A stretch of 64,000 nt of DNA, from NCBI RefSeq assembly GCF_001652265.1, contig NZ_LWBS01000011.1:62001-126000 (forward strand), in the 5' to 3' direction. Made by a program: the position numbers and the translations under genes. The DNA is from Rhizobium leguminosarum. Its GTDB lineage: Bacteria; Pseudomonadota; Alphaproteobacteria; Rhizobiales; Rhizobiaceae. Shown here one piece after another: positions 26,548-36,156 of this stretch; position 1 is the stretch's first letter, and every line of letters starts with the position of its first letter. The notes beneath the pieces are model-generated. The model made no database searches. It was not told the origin of the DNA and worked only from the letters and a program-made list of their open reading frames with translations.

Positions 26548-28044
26548 ATGACCGCCCAGCAGACCGACAATGCCCTCAGGCAGCGCCTCGATTTCATCGA
26601 ACTGGATGAGGCGGCGCGCAAGTCGATGCGGGATCTGCGTCCTGTCATATCAGAGCTAATCGGCGGCGCCCTCGATAAATTCTACGCCAAGATCGCCAAG
26701 ACCCCCGCTGTCGCCGGCTTCTTCGTCGATAAGAACCATATCGGCCATGCCAAGAAGCGCCAGCAGGATCATTGGGCCAATCTCGCCGGCGGCGCGTTCG
26801 ACGAAAGCTATGTCAACGGCGTGACCGCAGTCGGCCGCACCCACGTCCGCATCGGGCTGGAGCCGCGCTGGTATATCGGTGGTTACGCCATCGTCATGTC
26901 CGAGCTCGTCAAGGGCATCATGGAGAAGCAGTGGCCGTCGATCTTTGCGCGCCGAGAGGGCAAGGCATTGGCCGAGAAGCTGTCGGCCGTCATCAAATCA
27001 GGCATGCTCGACATGGATTATTCGATCTCGGTCTATCTCGAGACGCTCGAAGCCAAGCGCCGCGCCTTGGAAGAGCAGCGTGCTCAAGCCGAATCCGATC
27101 AGGCGATCGCGCTGGAGCAGCTGCGCCGCGGTCTGGAGGCGCTGTCGAAAGGCGATCTTAAAGCCACCCTGCCGTCCGACCTGCCGGGCAATTTCAGGCA
27201 TATGGCCGAGGATTACAACCGCGCCGTCAGGGCGCTAAGCCAGTCCTTCGCCTCCGTACGCGAGACCTCGGGCCATATCATGAGCGGCGCCGACGTCATT
27301 TCCAATGCGACCAACGATCTGGCGCTACGCACCGCCCAGCAGGCGGCAGGCGTCGAGGAGAGCTCGGCCGCCCTGCAGCAGCTGTCCGTCAGCGTCGGCC
27401 AGACGGCCGCCAATGCCGAGAAGGCTTCGGCCGCCGTGCGCGAAACGCAAGAGAAGGCGAAGAACTCCGGCGAACTCGTCACATGCGCCGTTTCGGCGAT
27501 GGCCGGCATCGAGAAATCCTCGACCGGGATCTCCAAGATCATCGGCGTTATCGACGAGATCGCCTTCCAGACCAACCTGCTGGCGCTGAACGCCGGTGTC
27601 GAGGCGGCGCGCGCCGGCGATGCCGGCAAGGGTTTTGCCGTTGTCGCCCAGGAAGTCCGCCAACTCGCCCAGCGTACGGCGGAAGCGGCCAAGGAGATCA
27701 AGAACCTGATCTCGCAGAGTTCGACCCAGGTCAATCAGGGCGTCGGTATCGTTTCCAGCACAGGTGAGGCGCTGAACGACATGATCAGTCGCATCGATAT
27801 CATCAACCGTTTCGTCGCCGATATCGCCGCCGCCGCGCGCGATCAGGCGACCGGCGTCAACGAGGTCAGCCTCGCCGTCCGCAACATGGGTGCGATCACC
27901 CAGCAGAATTCGGACATGGTCGAGCACTCCTCGGCAGAAACCCGCCGGCTCAAGGACGAGGTGGAGAGCCTGATCGAGCTGCTGCGGCGCTTCCGCGCCC
28001 GGCCGGAGGGCCGTTCTGCCGGTGCTGCCCGCCGGGCGGCCTGA
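26548..28044 (+). CDS. Globin-coupled (HemAT-type) aerotaxis chemoreceptor
   Basis: Soluble oxygen sensor with no membrane helix; 498 residues from the ATG at 26548. The N-terminal protoglobin domain spans about 10-165. The heme-proximal His is predicted at 99 in [20 protein letters not shown], a near-canonical HemAT block. It is followed by a short HAMP-like linker (about 200-260) and the MCP signalling domain with [20 protein letters not shown]. There is no C-terminal WEEF tail, unlike the other two receptors here. Rhizobium leguminosarum has a HemAT homologue linked to aerotaxis. It should tell the cell about oxygen, which matters for microaerobic nodules. Confidence 0.92.
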   Translation: MTAQQTDNALRQRLDFIELDEAARKSMRDLRPVISELIGGALDKFYAKIAKTPAVAGFFVDKNHIGHAKKRQQDHWANLAGGAFDESYVNGVTAVGRTHVRIGLEPRWYIGGYAIVMSELVKGIMEKQWPSIFARREGKALAEKLSAVIKSGMLDMDYSISVYLETLEAKRRALEEQRAQAESDQAIALEQLRRGLEALSKGDLKATLPSDLPGNFRHMAEDYNRAVRALSQSFASVRETSGHIMSGADVISNATNDLALRTAQQAAGVEESSAALQQLSVSVGQTAANAEKASAAVRETQEKAKNSGELVTCAVSAMAGIEKSSTGISKIIGVIDEIAFQTNLLALNAGVEAARAGDAGKGFAVVAQEVRQLAQRTAEAAKEIKNLISQSSTQVNQGVGIVSSTGEALNDMISRIDIINRFVADIAAAARDQATGVNEVSLAVRNMGAITQQNSDMVEHSSAETRRLKDEVESLIELLRRFRARPEGRSAGAARRAA

Positions 28045-28051
28045 GGCGAAT

Positions 28052-28321
28052 AGAGCCTTTCCTGGTCAGATTGAAGCATTCTGCCGGAGCAGGTTTTCGT
28101 CAGGGCAAAGGCGATTGGCGATGGGCATACCCCTTGGTACGTCCGAGCCGATCGCCTTTGGCCTGGCGGAAAGATGCCCGGCCCTTCGGGTTGGCTGAAA
28201 CGAGCCGGCTGATCGACCGGCCGGCTTGGCCGTAGAACTGGGCTACGACGCGCGCCGTCCGGTCGACCATCCGACTCCGTTTGAGCCAACAGAATGTTTC
28301 AAGCTGACCAGGAAAGGCTCT
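28052..28321. repeat. 270-bp mobile-type element with 32-bp terminal inverted repeats
   Basis: The left end 28052-28083 (AGAGCCTTTCCTGGTCAG...) and right end 28290-28321 are inverted copies, about 30 of 32 bases identical. Inside are further inverted arms (GGCAAAGGCGAT at 28104-28115 against ATCGCCTTTGGCC at 28151-28163) and a palindrome around 28203-28227. No protein-coding frame is convincing. The size and palindromic mosaic resemble the RIME elements of rhizobia (non-autonomous, dispersed). It fills the gap between the HemAT gene and def (28045-28411). Target-site duplication was not evident. Confidence 0.75.
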
Positions 28322-28411
28322 ATGGCGAAATTCCAGGCGGGGATGCAAAAAAGCGTATTCCCCGGCTGCCGGATAATTCCATAGTCGGAAAAGATGGGTT
28401 ATGGGAACGCC

Positions 28412-28927
28412 ATGACCATCAAGCCACTCATCATTCTTCCCGATCCCGTGCTCCGCCAGCTGTCCAAGCCGATCGAGCGGGTGGACTCCGACCTGCAGCG
28501 TCTTGCCGACGATATGCTGGAAACCATGTACGACGCGCCGGGCATCGGCCTTGCCGCCATCCAGATCGGCGTGCCGCGCCGCATGCTCGTTATCGACATC
28601 TCGCGCGAGGGCGAGGAAAAACAGCCGCAGGTCTTCATCAATCCTGAGGTCGTCAAATCCTCCGACGAGCGCTCCGTCTATGAGGAAGGCTGCCTTTCGA
28701 TTCCGGATTATTATGCCGAGGTCGAGCGCCCGGCTGTCGTCTCGGTCAAATATCTCGACCGCAACGGCAAGGAACAGACGGTAGAAGCCGACGGCCTGCT
28801 CGCCACCTGCCTGCTGCACGAGATCGACCACCTGAACGGCGTGCTGTTCATCGATCACATCTCGCGGCTGAAGCGGGAGATGGTGATCAAGAAATTCACC
28901 AAGGCGGCGAAGTCCAAGGCGCTCTGA
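28412..28927 (+). CDS. def: Peptide deformylase
   Basis: Removes the formyl group from nascent N-terminal Met; Fe(II)-dependent metalloprotease. 171 residues from the ATG at 28412 ([12 protein letters not shown]). All three motifs are present: [10 protein letters not shown] (about 42-51), EGCLSIP with the metal Cys (about 93) and HEIDH with two metal His (about 136-140). It normally leads a def-fmt-truA operon; here a toxin-antitoxin pair and its own promoter region separate it from fmt. Confidence 0.97.
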   Translation: MTIKPLIILPDPVLRQLSKPIERVDSDLQRLADDMLETMYDAPGIGLAAIQIGVPRRMLVIDISREGEEKQPQVFINPEVVKSSDERSVYEEGCLSIPDYYAEVERPAVVSVKYLDRNGKEQTVEADGLLATCLLHEIDHLNGVLFIDHISRLKREMVIKKFTKAAKSKAL

Positions 28928-28958
28928 CGCTGCGTTGAAAATTCACCGGCGAGGCACT

Positions 28959-28977
28959 ATGATATCACTGATATCAT
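28959..28977. promoter_or_regulatory. Perfect palindromic operator upstream of the FitA-like antitoxin
   Basis: ATGATATCACTGATATCAT: 9-bp arms around one C, 14 bp before the antitoxin start and just before GGAGG. Position and symmetry are as expected for a ribbon-helix-helix autorepressor site that covers the promoter or leader. Binding is inferred. Confidence 0.75.
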
Positions 28978-28991
28978 GACGGAGGTGCCGA

Positions 28992-29276
28992 ATGGGTGAT
29001 TTTCTGATTAGAAATATTTCCGAGGCAATGAAGCGAGACATTGCGGAATCGGCGCAGCGGAGTGGAAACAGCCTTTCTGACGAGGCCAAGGAGCTTTTGC
29101 GGGAAGCGCTGAAAAGAAAAACCGAAGCAAAGCCAGACACTTCCTCGGCCTATGAAGCGATACGCGCCGCTTTCGTCAGCGAAAACGCGGTAGACGATGA
29201 ATTCGCTGCAATCATGGACGAAATCGAGGCCGCGCGGAAAAAGGATTTCGGCAGGCCGTTCGAGGATTTCGAATGA
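28992..29276 (+). CDS. FitA-like ribbon-helix-helix antitoxin
   Basis: 94 residues. The N-terminal 45 residues form a plausible ribbon-helix-helix: strand GDFLIRNIS, helix EAMKRDIAESAQRSG, then SLSDEAKELLREAL, in the FitA/VapB pattern of antitoxins paired with PIN toxins. The C-terminal half (about 50-94) is acidic and would wrap the toxin. It begins 65 bp after def and overlaps the toxin start by 4 bp. It should repress its own operon at the palindrome upstream and neutralise the toxin. Codon use is not obviously foreign, but its presence inside def-fmt marks a gain. Confidence 0.85.
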   Translation: MGDFLIRNISEAMKRDIAESAQRSGNSLSDEAKELLREALKRKTEAKPDTSSAYEAIRAAFVSENAVDDEFAAIMDEIEAARKKDFGRPFEDFE

Positions 29277-29695
29277 TCGTTCTCGATACGAATGTGATTT
29301 CCGAGTTCGCCAGGCCATTGCCGAATGAAAAGGTGAAGGCCTGGATATTGCGGCAGGATGGTTCGAGAATCTGGCTTTGCACGGTTGGCTTGATGGAGCA
29401 GATTTACGGAGCCGAAAGGGTTTTCTTGAAGACAGGATCGGACCGCTTCTCTCGCGCGATCGAGAATTTGGTGAAAGGCCAGTTTCGCGATCGTATCGCC
29501 GGCTGGGATTTGGAAACGGCCATGGCAACCGGTCGCTTGCGGGCGAAACGCGAAAGTATGGGGCGGCCGATTTCGGTCCAGGATGCCATGATTGCCGCCA
29601 TCTGCCTTGCAAACGGCGCGACGCTTGCGACCCGCAGCACCCGAGATTTCGAGGGGCTTGATCTCAAGCTCGTAAACCCGTTTGAAGACGGTTGA
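29273..29695 (+). CDS. FitB/VapC-like PIN-domain toxin
   Basis: 140-residue PIN-domain ribonuclease, probably Mg-dependent, that cleaves a structured RNA such as tRNA or rRNA when freed from its antitoxin. The acidic catalytic residues are in place: Asp in [11 protein letters not shown] (about 5), Glu in [11 protein letters not shown], Asp in [15 protein letters not shown], and Asp in [10 protein letters not shown]. The overlap with the antitoxin (ATGA) suggests translational coupling. The stop is 20 bp before fmt, so read-through from the toxin operon into fmt-truA is likely. Confidence 0.9.
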   Translation: MIVLDTNVISEFARPLPNEKVKAWILRQDGSRIWLCTVGLMEQIYGAERVFLKTGSDRFSRAIENLVKGQFRDRIAGWDLETAMATGRLRAKRESMGRPISVQDAMIAAICLANGATLATRSTRDFEGLDLKLVNPFEDG

Positions 29696-29715
29696 TCCTC
29701 AATTGGCGAGATAAA

Positions 29716-30651
29716 ATGTCTCTTCGCATCATCTTCATGGGAACCCCGGAGTTCTCGGTTCCGACCCTGCGCCTGCTCGTCGATGCCGGTCACAGGATCG
29801 TTGCGGTCTATACGCAGCCGCCGCGGCCGGGCGGGCGGCGCGGGCTCGATCTGCAGAAATCGCCGGTGCATCAGGCGGCCGAACTGCTCGGCCTGCCGGT
29901 CTTCACCCCGGTCAATTTCAAGGACCCCGAGGAACGCGAGAGGTTTCGTGGCCTGCATGCCGATGTCGGCGTCGTCGTTGCCTACGGGCTGCTGCTGCCG
30001 GAAGCGATTTTGAACGGCACAAGGGATGGCTGTTACAACGGTCATGCCTCGCTGTTGCCGCGCTGGCGCGGTGCTGCACCGATCCAGCGGGCGATCATGG
30101 CCGGCGACGCAAAGACCGGCATGATGGTGATGAAGATGGACAAGGGCCTGGATACCGGCGCCGTCGCACTCACCCGCGAGGTCGAGATCGGCCCGAACAT
30201 GACGGCTGGCGAATTGCACGACCGGCTGATGTTGGTCGGCGCCAAAGCGATGGCGGAGGCCATGGTGAAACTCGAGATGAACGACCTGCCGCTGACGCCG
30301 CAGCCGGAAGACGGCGTGCTTTATGCCGCCAAGATCGACAAGGCCGAGACCCGCATCGATTTTTCCAGGGATGCCAGCGACGTGCACAATCACATCCGCG
30401 GCCTGGCGCCGTTTCCAGGGGCCTGGTACGAGCTCGAGATCGGCAGCAAGCCGGAGCGGGTGAAGGTGCTGGGGTCGGAGCTGGTTGAGGGGCAGGGTGC
30501 GGCTGGGCAATTGCTGACGGATGATCTCGTGGTCGCCTGCGGCTCGGGCGCGGTGCGGCTCACCAGGCTGCAGAAGGCCGGCGGCAAACCGCTGGCGGCG
30601 GCGGATTTCCTCAGGGGCATGCCGCTTGCGGCGGGCACGAGGCTTTCCTGA
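29716..30651 (+). CDS. fmt: Methionyl-tRNA formyltransferase
   Basis: Formylates initiator Met-tRNA with 10-formyl-tetrahydrofolate. 311 residues from the ATG at 29716 ([16 protein letters not shown]). The N-terminal formyltransferase domain has GLLLPEAIL and the active-site block [17 protein letters not shown] with the conserved Asn-His. The C-terminal OB-fold tRNA domain begins about 205 and includes [14 protein letters not shown]. Reads into truA with a 1-bp TGATG overlap. It is the functional partner of def, which lies upstream of the toxin pair. Confidence 0.97.
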   Translation: MSLRIIFMGTPEFSVPTLRLLVDAGHRIVAVYTQPPRPGGRRGLDLQKSPVHQAAELLGLPVFTPVNFKDPEERERFRGLHADVGVVVAYGLLLPEAILNGTRDGCYNGHASLLPRWRGAAPIQRAIMAGDAKTGMMVMKMDKGLDTGAVALTREVEIGPNMTAGELHDRLMLVGAKAMAEAMVKLEMNDLPLTPQPEDGVLYAAKIDKAETRIDFSRDASDVHNHIRGLAPFPGAWYELEIGSKPERVKVLGSELVEGQGAAGQLLTDDLVVACGSGAVRLTRLQKAGGKPLAAADFLRGMPLAAGTRLS

Positions 30652-31472
30652 TGCCGCGTTTCCGCATGACCGTCGAATATGACGGCGGCCCCTATGTCGG
30701 CTGGCAGCGGCAGGAAAATGGTCACTCGGTGCAGGGTGCGATCGAGGCGGCGGTGCTGTCGCTGACCGGCGAGACGGTGTCGGTGCGCGGCGCCGGACGC
30801 ACCGATTCCGGCGTCCACGCCATGGGGCAGGTGATCCATGCCGATCTTTCGAAGGACTGGTCGCCCTACCAGCTGCAGAATGCCTTGAACGCGCATCTGA
30901 GGATTGCCGGCGAGCGCGTCTCCATTCTAGACGTCGAGGTGGCTCCCGAATTCTTCGACGCGCGCTTTTCGGCGCTGCGGCGCCATTACCTCTTTCGCAT
31001 CGTCAGTCGCCGGGCGCCGCTGGCGCTTCAAGCCGGCAAGGCCTGGTGGGTACCGAAGGTGCTCGATCACGAGGTCATGCACGCCGCCGCCCAGCGGCTG
31101 GTCGGCCGGCACGATTTTTCCACCTTCCGCGCCGCCCATTGCCAGGCAAACAGCCCGGTGCGAACGCTCGACCGGCTGGACGTGACGCGTAAAGGCGAGC
31201 TGATCGAGATCCGCGCCACGGCGCAGAGTTTTCTCCACAACCAGATCCGTTCCTTCGCCGGCACGCTGAAGCTTGCCGGCGAAGGCAAATGGACGCCTGA
31301 TGATGTCGAGGCAGCGCTTAAGGCGCGCGACCGCAAGGCCTGCGGCCCGGTGGCGCCGCCGGACGGGCTCTATTTCATGCAGGTGGATTATCCCGACGTG
31401 ATCCCCGATCGCCGAAGGCCGGTCACCGATAATGATGACGGCGCCGAAAGCGATGATCTATCGGAGGCTTGA
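30651..31472 (+). CDS. truA: tRNA pseudouridine(38-40) synthase
   Basis: Converts U38-U40 in the anticodon arm of many tRNAs to pseudouridine. 273 residues. The catalytic Asp is about 52 in [15 protein letters not shown]. Other TruA blocks are present: [35 protein letters not shown], and [16 protein letters not shown]. The family is usually 250-270 residues, so the last 15-20 acidic residues ([13 protein letters not shown]) are a rhizobial tail. Ends one base before the convergent membrane-protein gene, leaving no room for a separate terminator. Confidence 0.96.
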   Translation: MPRFRMTVEYDGGPYVGWQRQENGHSVQGAIEAAVLSLTGETVSVRGAGRTDSGVHAMGQVIHADLSKDWSPYQLQNALNAHLRIAGERVSILDVEVAPEFFDARFSALRRHYLFRIVSRRAPLALQAGKAWWVPKVLDHEVMHAAAQRLVGRHDFSTFRAAHCQANSPVRTLDRLDVTRKGELIEIRATAQSFLHNQIRSFAGTLKLAGEGKWTPDDVEAALKARDRKACGPVAPPDGLYFMQVDYPDVIPDRRRPVTDNDDGAESDDLSEA

Positions 31473-32069
31473 TCAGGCAGGATAGATGCCAAGGAAGTGC
31501 TGCAGATATTCCGAAAGGATCATCGATGGCACGAGCAGCACCAGTGTCAGCGCCCCGGTCATCAGCGCATGACCGTGGCAGATCATCCGGAGGATGCGCG
31601 CCAGCACGAAGACCTGAGCCAGCATGAAGGCGAGCAGCAGCAGCGAGACGAGGCCGACGGAGCCGGGCAGAAAGAACACCAGCGCCAGCAGCAGCCCGTT
31701 GATATAGGAAAGCGGCACGCCGAGCCAGTTGACGCTGACGACGACAGGGGCGAAACGCTCGCCCATGCGGAAGGCAAGCAGCAGCAACCCTGCAAAGACC
31801 AGCGGCACGAACCAATTGGCGACCTCGACGAGGCCGAGCCTGAAATAGAAGGCAAAATCAACATCGGCTTCCGGCGGCATCGCCCGCAGGAAGGCCTGCC
31901 GCCACCAGAGCCAGGAAATGCCCATCGGCGGCAGGCACCAGGCCATCGCCCAGAACGAGCGGTTGACGCCGCGCTCGGACATGTCGAGGTAGCGGAAGCC
32001 GCGCGAATCCAGCCGGATCAGCAGCCAGAGGCCGGCCAGGTAATACTGAACCTCTCTAAAGCCCGGCAT
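31473..32069 (-). CDS. Uncharacterised polytopic inner-membrane protein
   Basis: 198 residues with five likely membrane helices: about 42-57, 78-103, 108-132, 133-158 and 170-190. No catalytic motif is recognised. A Trp-rich N-terminal stretch ([18 protein letters not shown]) precedes the first helices. The overall topology resembles Yip1-type membrane proteins, but only weakly. Its start lies 14 bp inside the end of dapE, so it is translated in coupling with dapE. Function unknown. Confidence 0.7.
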   Translation of the reverse strand: MPGFREVQYYLAGLWLLIRLDSRGFRYLDMSERGVNRSFWAMAWCLPPMGISWLWWRQAFLRAMPPEADVDFAFYFRLGLVEVANWFVPLVFAGLLLLAFRMGERFAPVVVSVNWLGVPLSYINGLLLALVFFLPGSVGLVSLLLLAFMLAQVFVLARILRMICHGHALMTGALTLVLLVPSMILSEYLQHFLGIYPA

Positions 32070-33249
32070 TGGCGAACCAGCGGCCGATGAAGGTTTCGTA
32101 GATCGCCGTCAGCGTCTCCAGATCGGCGACAGCGACGCGCTCGTCGACCATGTGCATCGTCTGGCCGACGAGGCCGAACTCGACGACCGGGCAGTAATCC
32201 TTGATGAAGCGCGCATCCGATGTGCCGCCGGTGGTCGAAAGCCGCGGCGATTGGCCGGAAATGCTTTCGACGGCTGAAGACAGCGAGGCGATCAGTGCAT
32301 TGTTGCGCGTCAGGAAGACATGGCTCGGCCGGTCGGCCCAGACGATATCGTATTTCACCGGGTCGCGGCCCGGCCGCAACGCGCCGTTGCCTGCGGCGGC
32401 TTCAAGACGGCGCAGGATTTCGGCACGCAGTGTTTCGACGGTCCAGCTGTCGTTGAAGCGGATGTTGAAACTCGCCGACGCCTTGGCCGGAATGACGTTG
32501 GTCGCCGGGTTGCCGACATCGACCGTGGTCACTTCGAGGTTTGACGGCTGGAAATCGTCGGTGCCGCCGTCAAACGGCGGATCCATCAGCGCGTGAGTCA
32601 GCTGCAGCATGCCGCGCACCGGATTGTCGGCAAGATGCGGATAGGCGGCATGACCCTGCATGCCGTGCACGGTGATCCTGCCCGACAGCGAGCCGCGCCG
32701 GCCGATCTTGATCATGTCGCCCAGCCTGTCCGGATTGGTCGGCTCGCCGACCAGGCAGGCATCCCAGCGTTCGCCGCGTTCGGCCGCCCATTGCAGCAGC
32801 TTGATCGTGCCGTTGATCGCCGGGCCTTCCTCGTCGCCGGTGATCAGAAAGGAGATCGAGCCGGCCGGCGGCCCGTTTTTCTCGATATGGCGGGCGACGG
32901 CGGCGACGAAACAGGCGATGCCGCCCTTCATGTCGACGGCGCCGCGGCCGAAGAGCTCGCCTTTGGAAATCTCGGCGGCAAAGGGCGGATGTGTCCAGGC
33001 GGCTTCGTCGCCGATCGGCACGACATCGGTATGGCCGGCGAACATCAGATGCGGGCCGTCCTTGCCGAGGCGGGCATAGAGATTTTCGATCTCGGGTGTA
33101 CCCACTTCGCTTGCCTTCACCCGGTCGACCGCAAAGCCGAGCGGCGCAAGCATCGCCTCCAGCGCCGTGAGCGCGCCGCCTTCGGCGGGCGTCACGGATG
33201 GGCAGCGAATCAGCGTCTGGAGATTGGCGACGGGGTCGGTAGCGGTCAT
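32056..33249 (-). CDS. dapE: Succinyl-diaminopimelate desuccinylase
   Basis: Hydrolyses N-succinyl-L,L-diaminopimelate in lysine and meso-DAP (peptidoglycan) synthesis; di-zinc M20 peptidase family. 397 residues from the ATG at 33249. Metal ligands and catalytic residues are visible: His in [10 protein letters not shown], bridging Asp in GAVDMKGGI, catalytic Glu-Glu in [12 protein letters not shown], Glu in LVGEPTNPD, and C-terminal His in QTMHMVDE. The upstream neighbour dapD supplies its pathway intermediate (through dapC, not in the window). The last 14 bp overlap the membrane-protein gene. Confidence 0.96.
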   Translation of the reverse strand: MTATDPVANLQTLIRCPSVTPAEGGALTALEAMLAPLGFAVDRVKASEVGTPEIENLYARLGKDGPHLMFAGHTDVVPIGDEAAWTHPPFAAEISKGELFGRGAVDMKGGIACFVAAVARHIEKNGPPAGSISFLITGDEEGPAINGTIKLLQWAAERGERWDACLVGEPTNPDRLGDMIKIGRRGSLSGRITVHGMQGHAAYPHLADNPVRGMLQLTHALMDPPFDGGTDDFQPSNLEVTTVDVGNPATNVIPAKASASFNIRFNDSWTVETLRAEILRRLEAAAGNGALRPGRDPVKYDIVWADRPSHVFLTRNNALIASLSSAVESISGQSPRLSTTGGTSDARFIKDYCPVVEFGLVGQTMHMVDERVAVADLETLTAIYETFIGRWFANAGL

Positions 33250-33350
33250 GGCGGTCGAACTATCCGGCGGGAATGGCAAAGACATGGCAAGGCGGGTCCG
33301 CCTCGCGTAAAAAGACGCTGTCTGTTTACCGGATCAATGTCCGGGTGTCA

Positions 33351-34211
33351 TCAATCTCTGAGCAGCTCGTTGATGCCGGTCTTCGAGCGGGTCTTTTCAT
33401 CGACGCGCTTGACGATGACGGCGCAGTAGAGATGCGGCGCCGGTTGGCCGTTGCCCATCGTCGCATTGCCCGACGGCATCGAGCCTGCAACGACGACGGA
33501 ATAGGGCGGCACTTCGCCGTAGGTCACCTCGCCGGTGGCGCGGTCGACGATCTTGGTCGACTTGCCGATGAAGACGCCCATGCCGAGCACCGAGCCTTCG
33601 CGGACAATGCAGCCTTCGACCACCTCGGAACGGGCGCCGATGAAGCAATTGTCCTCGATGATCGTCGGGCCGGCCTGCATCGGTTCCAACACGCCGCCGA
33701 TGCCGACGCCGCCGGAGAGATGCACATGTTTGCCGATCTGCGCGCAGGAGCCGACCGTCGCCCAGGTATCGACCATCGTGCCTTCGCCGACATAGGCGCC
33801 GAGATTGACGAAGGAGGGCATCAGGATGGCGTTCGGGGCGATATAGGCCGAGCGGCGCACGACGCAGTTCGGCACGGCGCGGAAGCCGGCGGCGCGGAAG
33901 TGGTTCTCGCCCCAGTTCTCGAATTTCGAAGGAACCTTGTCCCACCAGGTGGAATTGCCCGAGCCGCCCTTCACCACGTCCATGTCGTTGAGGCGGAAGG
34001 ACAGCAGCACGGCCTTCTTCAGCCATTGATTGACCGTCCAGACGCCGTCGGAGCTGCGTTCGGCGACACGGGCCTTGCCGGCATCGAGCAGATCGAGCGC
34101 TGATTCGACCGCATCGCGAACCTCGCCCTTCGTCGACGTGTTCACATTGTCGCGATTGTCGAAGGCGGCTTCGATGATCTTTTCGAGGGATGCGAGGTCG
34201 GTGGCGCTCAT
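33351..34211 (-). CDS. dapD: Tetrahydrodipicolinate N-succinyltransferase
   Basis: Succinylates 2,3,4,5-tetrahydrodipicolinate with succinyl-CoA, the committed step of the succinylase DAP branch. 286 residues. N-terminal helical domain (about 1-100), then a left-handed beta-helix of hexapeptide repeats: [57 protein letters not shown]. The C-terminus has [17 protein letters not shown]. It sits 101 bp upstream of dapE on the same strand, so one lysine/DAP unit. Divergent from the LOG-family gene. Confidence 0.97.
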   Translation of the reverse strand: MSATDLASLEKIIEAAFDNRDNVNTSTKGEVRDAVESALDLLDAGKARVAERSSDGVWTVNQWLKKAVLLSFRLNDMDVVKGGSGNSTWWDKVPSKFENWGENHFRAAGFRAVPNCVVRRSAYIAPNAILMPSFVNLGAYVGEGTMVDTWATVGSCAQIGKHVHLSGGVGIGGVLEPMQAGPTIIEDNCFIGARSEVVEGCIVREGSVLGMGVFIGKSTKIVDRATGEVTYGEVPPYSVVVAGSMPSGNATMGNGQPAPHLYCAVIVKRVDEKTRSKTGINELLRD

Positions 34212-34403
34212 GAGAATTCCTTAAACTTCGATCTTTATCGTGGAGACGGGGTGTCTCCGGAATTGTGGTTGGCGGGGTTTACCCTGCTCTACAGCATGAA
34301 GCCGTAGAACGGAAAGATTTTTCCGACAAGATGATACCTGGATTCAAGGCGTTATAGCGACATATCCGGTCTCTTGGCCGGCATTACTGAAAGGCATTTC
34401 GAC

Positions 34404-35270
34404 ATGGCGAAGGGACGAAACGGCGGTTCGCGGCGCAAGGATGGCGTATGGGACCCGCTGAAGAGCAGCTCGACCGACAGGCAGCGCGCCGAAGCCGTGC
34501 CGAAGACGCCGCAGACGCTGTCGCCTGCCTACCGCCTTGCCTATGTCGACGAGGATTTCCTCTGCCGCGAGGAATTGCGGCCGATCCGCCTGCAGCTGGA
34601 GTTGTTGAAGACGGAGATGATGCTGACCGAGCGCGGCATCAAGTCGACCGTCGTCATGTTCGGCGGCGCCCGCATTCCCGCCCCCGGCCAGAGCGCCTGG
34701 GCAGCCCGCAACGATATCCAACGGGTCAATTTGGAGGCGGCCTCCGTCTATTATGACGAGGCGCGTAAATTCGCCAGGCTCTGCTCGAAATATTCGGCCA
34801 CCTTGAATTTCCAGGAATATGTCATCGTCACCGGCGGCGGCCCCGGGGTGATGGAGGCAGGCAATCGCGGTGCGGCTGACGAGGGCGCACCTTCGATCGG
34901 CCTCAACATCGTACTGCCGCACGAGCAGGCGCCGAACGCCTATGTGACGCCGGAACTCAGCTTCAACTTCCACTATTTCGCTATCCGCAAGATGCACTTC
35001 ATGGTGCGCGCCAAGGCGATCGCGGTCTTTCCCGGTGGCTTCGGCACGCTGGACGAATTCTTCGAATGCCTGACGCTGATCCAGACCGGCCGCATGGAGC
35101 GCCTGCCGCTGATCCTCTTCGGAGAGTCGTTCTGGAGGAGGATCATCAATTTCGAGGCATTGGCCGAATTCGGCACGATCGCGCCCGACGATGTCAAGCT
35201 GATCAGCTTCGTCGATACGGCAGAAGCGGCATGGAAGATCGTGCAGGATTTCTACGAACACCGCGAGTAA
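34404..35270 (+). CDS. LOG-family protein (lysine-decarboxylase-like Rossmann fold)
   Basis: 288 residues from ATG 34404. The N-terminal 60 residues are basic and probably disordered (MAKGRNGGSRRKDGVW). The core is a LOG/TIGR00730 fold: VTGGGPGVMEAGNRGA nucleotide-binding loop and PGGFGTLDEFFE, the motif that defines LOG enzymes. Family members are cytokinin-riboside 5'-monophosphate phosphoribohydrolases or other nucleotide-5'-monophosphate glycosidases; many were misnamed lysine decarboxylases. The activity here is not certain. It is interesting because a cytokinin-dehydrogenase-like gene lies 22 kb away, but no direct link is claimed. Confidence 0.9.
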   Translation: MAKGRNGGSRRKDGVWDPLKSSSTDRQRAEAVPKTPQTLSPAYRLAYVDEDFLCREELRPIRLQLELLKTEMMLTERGIKSTVVMFGGARIPAPGQSAWAARNDIQRVNLEAASVYYDEARKFARLCSKYSATLNFQEYVIVTGGGPGVMEAGNRGAADEGAPSIGLNIVLPHEQAPNAYVTPELSFNFHYFAIRKMHFMVRAKAIAVFPGGFGTLDEFFECLTLIQTGRMERLPLILFGESFWRRIINFEALAEFGTIAPDDVKLISFVDTAEAAWKIVQDFYEHRE

Positions 35271-35372
35271 GGGCTCAAGCGCGCGCTTCGGCCGCACGAC
35301 ACGCATTCACAATTCCCCCCGCTCCTTTCCCGCCGGAGCAGGGGTGGAGCGGGAGGAAGGGTTCGCCCGGCC

Positions 35373-36014
35373 TTACAGAAGCGGCCGGTCCGGCATGTCG
35401 TCGATCGAGATGACGCCGTCCTTGTTGCGGTCCATTCGCGCAAACAGCTTGTCGAAGGCGGTTTCAGCTTCCTGTTTGGAAATCTGACCGTTCTGGTCGG
35501 TGTCGATCCGTTGCATCATCAGCGAGGCGCGCATGAAGTTGCCGCCATGGCGCATCCAGCGATGTCCGTCACGACCGTCGTGGCCGTCGCGCGGCGGCCG
35601 TCCCTGGTCATTGTTGTCGGCGGTTTCAGGTGCCGTGGGTGCGGCGTTCGCATCCTTGTTTTCGCGGGCTTCCTGCTTGCGCTGATCTCTCATCGCCTGC
35701 ATCTGCGTTTTCCGGTACTCACGGATTTCGCCCGGTGTCAGCGAACCGTCCTTGTTGGCGTCGATCGCAGCGAAGATCTTGTCGATGCCGGCGGTCGCCT
35801 CGTCCTTGGAGATCTGTCCGTCCTTGTTGGTGTCGAACTGCTTCAGCATGCGGACATAGGTGATTTCGCGGAAGGCAGCGGCGCCCGGACCGGGCCGGCC
35901 CATGCCGGCATGCTGGCGCGGTCCGTCGCTCGGTGCGGCAAAGCCCGCCCCGGCGGCTGCGCCGAAGATGAGGGTGGAGGAAAGCGCTGCCAGTATCAGC
36001 TTGTTGCGGTACAT
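35373..36014 (-). CDS. Exported EF-hand calcium-binding protein
   Basis: 213 residues with a signal peptide (about 1-27, cleaved near GFAA-PS). Four EF-hand loops are visible as DTNKDGQISKDE, DANKDGSLTPGE, DTDQNGQISKQE and DRNKDGVISIDD, with a Gln/Asp-rich linker (about 110-150). Each loop keeps Asp-x-Asp/Asn-x-Asp/Asn-Gly and a terminal acidic residue, so Ca binding is plausible. Periplasmic calcium-binding proteins of this kind occur in rhizobia, but their role is unknown. Transcribed alone, toward the LOG gene. Confidence 0.85.
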   Translation of the reverse strand: MYRNKLILAALSSTLIFGAAAGAGFAAPSDGPRQHAGMGRPGPGAAAFREITYVRMLKQFDTNKDGQISKDEATAGIDKIFAAIDANKDGSLTPGEIREYRKTQMQAMRDQRKQEARENKDANAAPTAPETADNNDQGRPPRDGHDGRDGHRWMRHGGNFMRASLMMQRIDTDQNGQISKQEAETAFDKLFARMDRNKDGVISIDDMPDRPLL

Positions 36015-36156
36015 CGTGTTTGCCTTTCGTAAGGTGTCCCCTCACGAAAGAAGATATGGCTGCAGGCACGGAAGACCCAGTTAAACATCGGTAAGCTTAA
36101 GTGAAAACTTCGTAATCTAACGCACGTCGCCTAAAACTGTGCAGCGGCTAAAGCCG

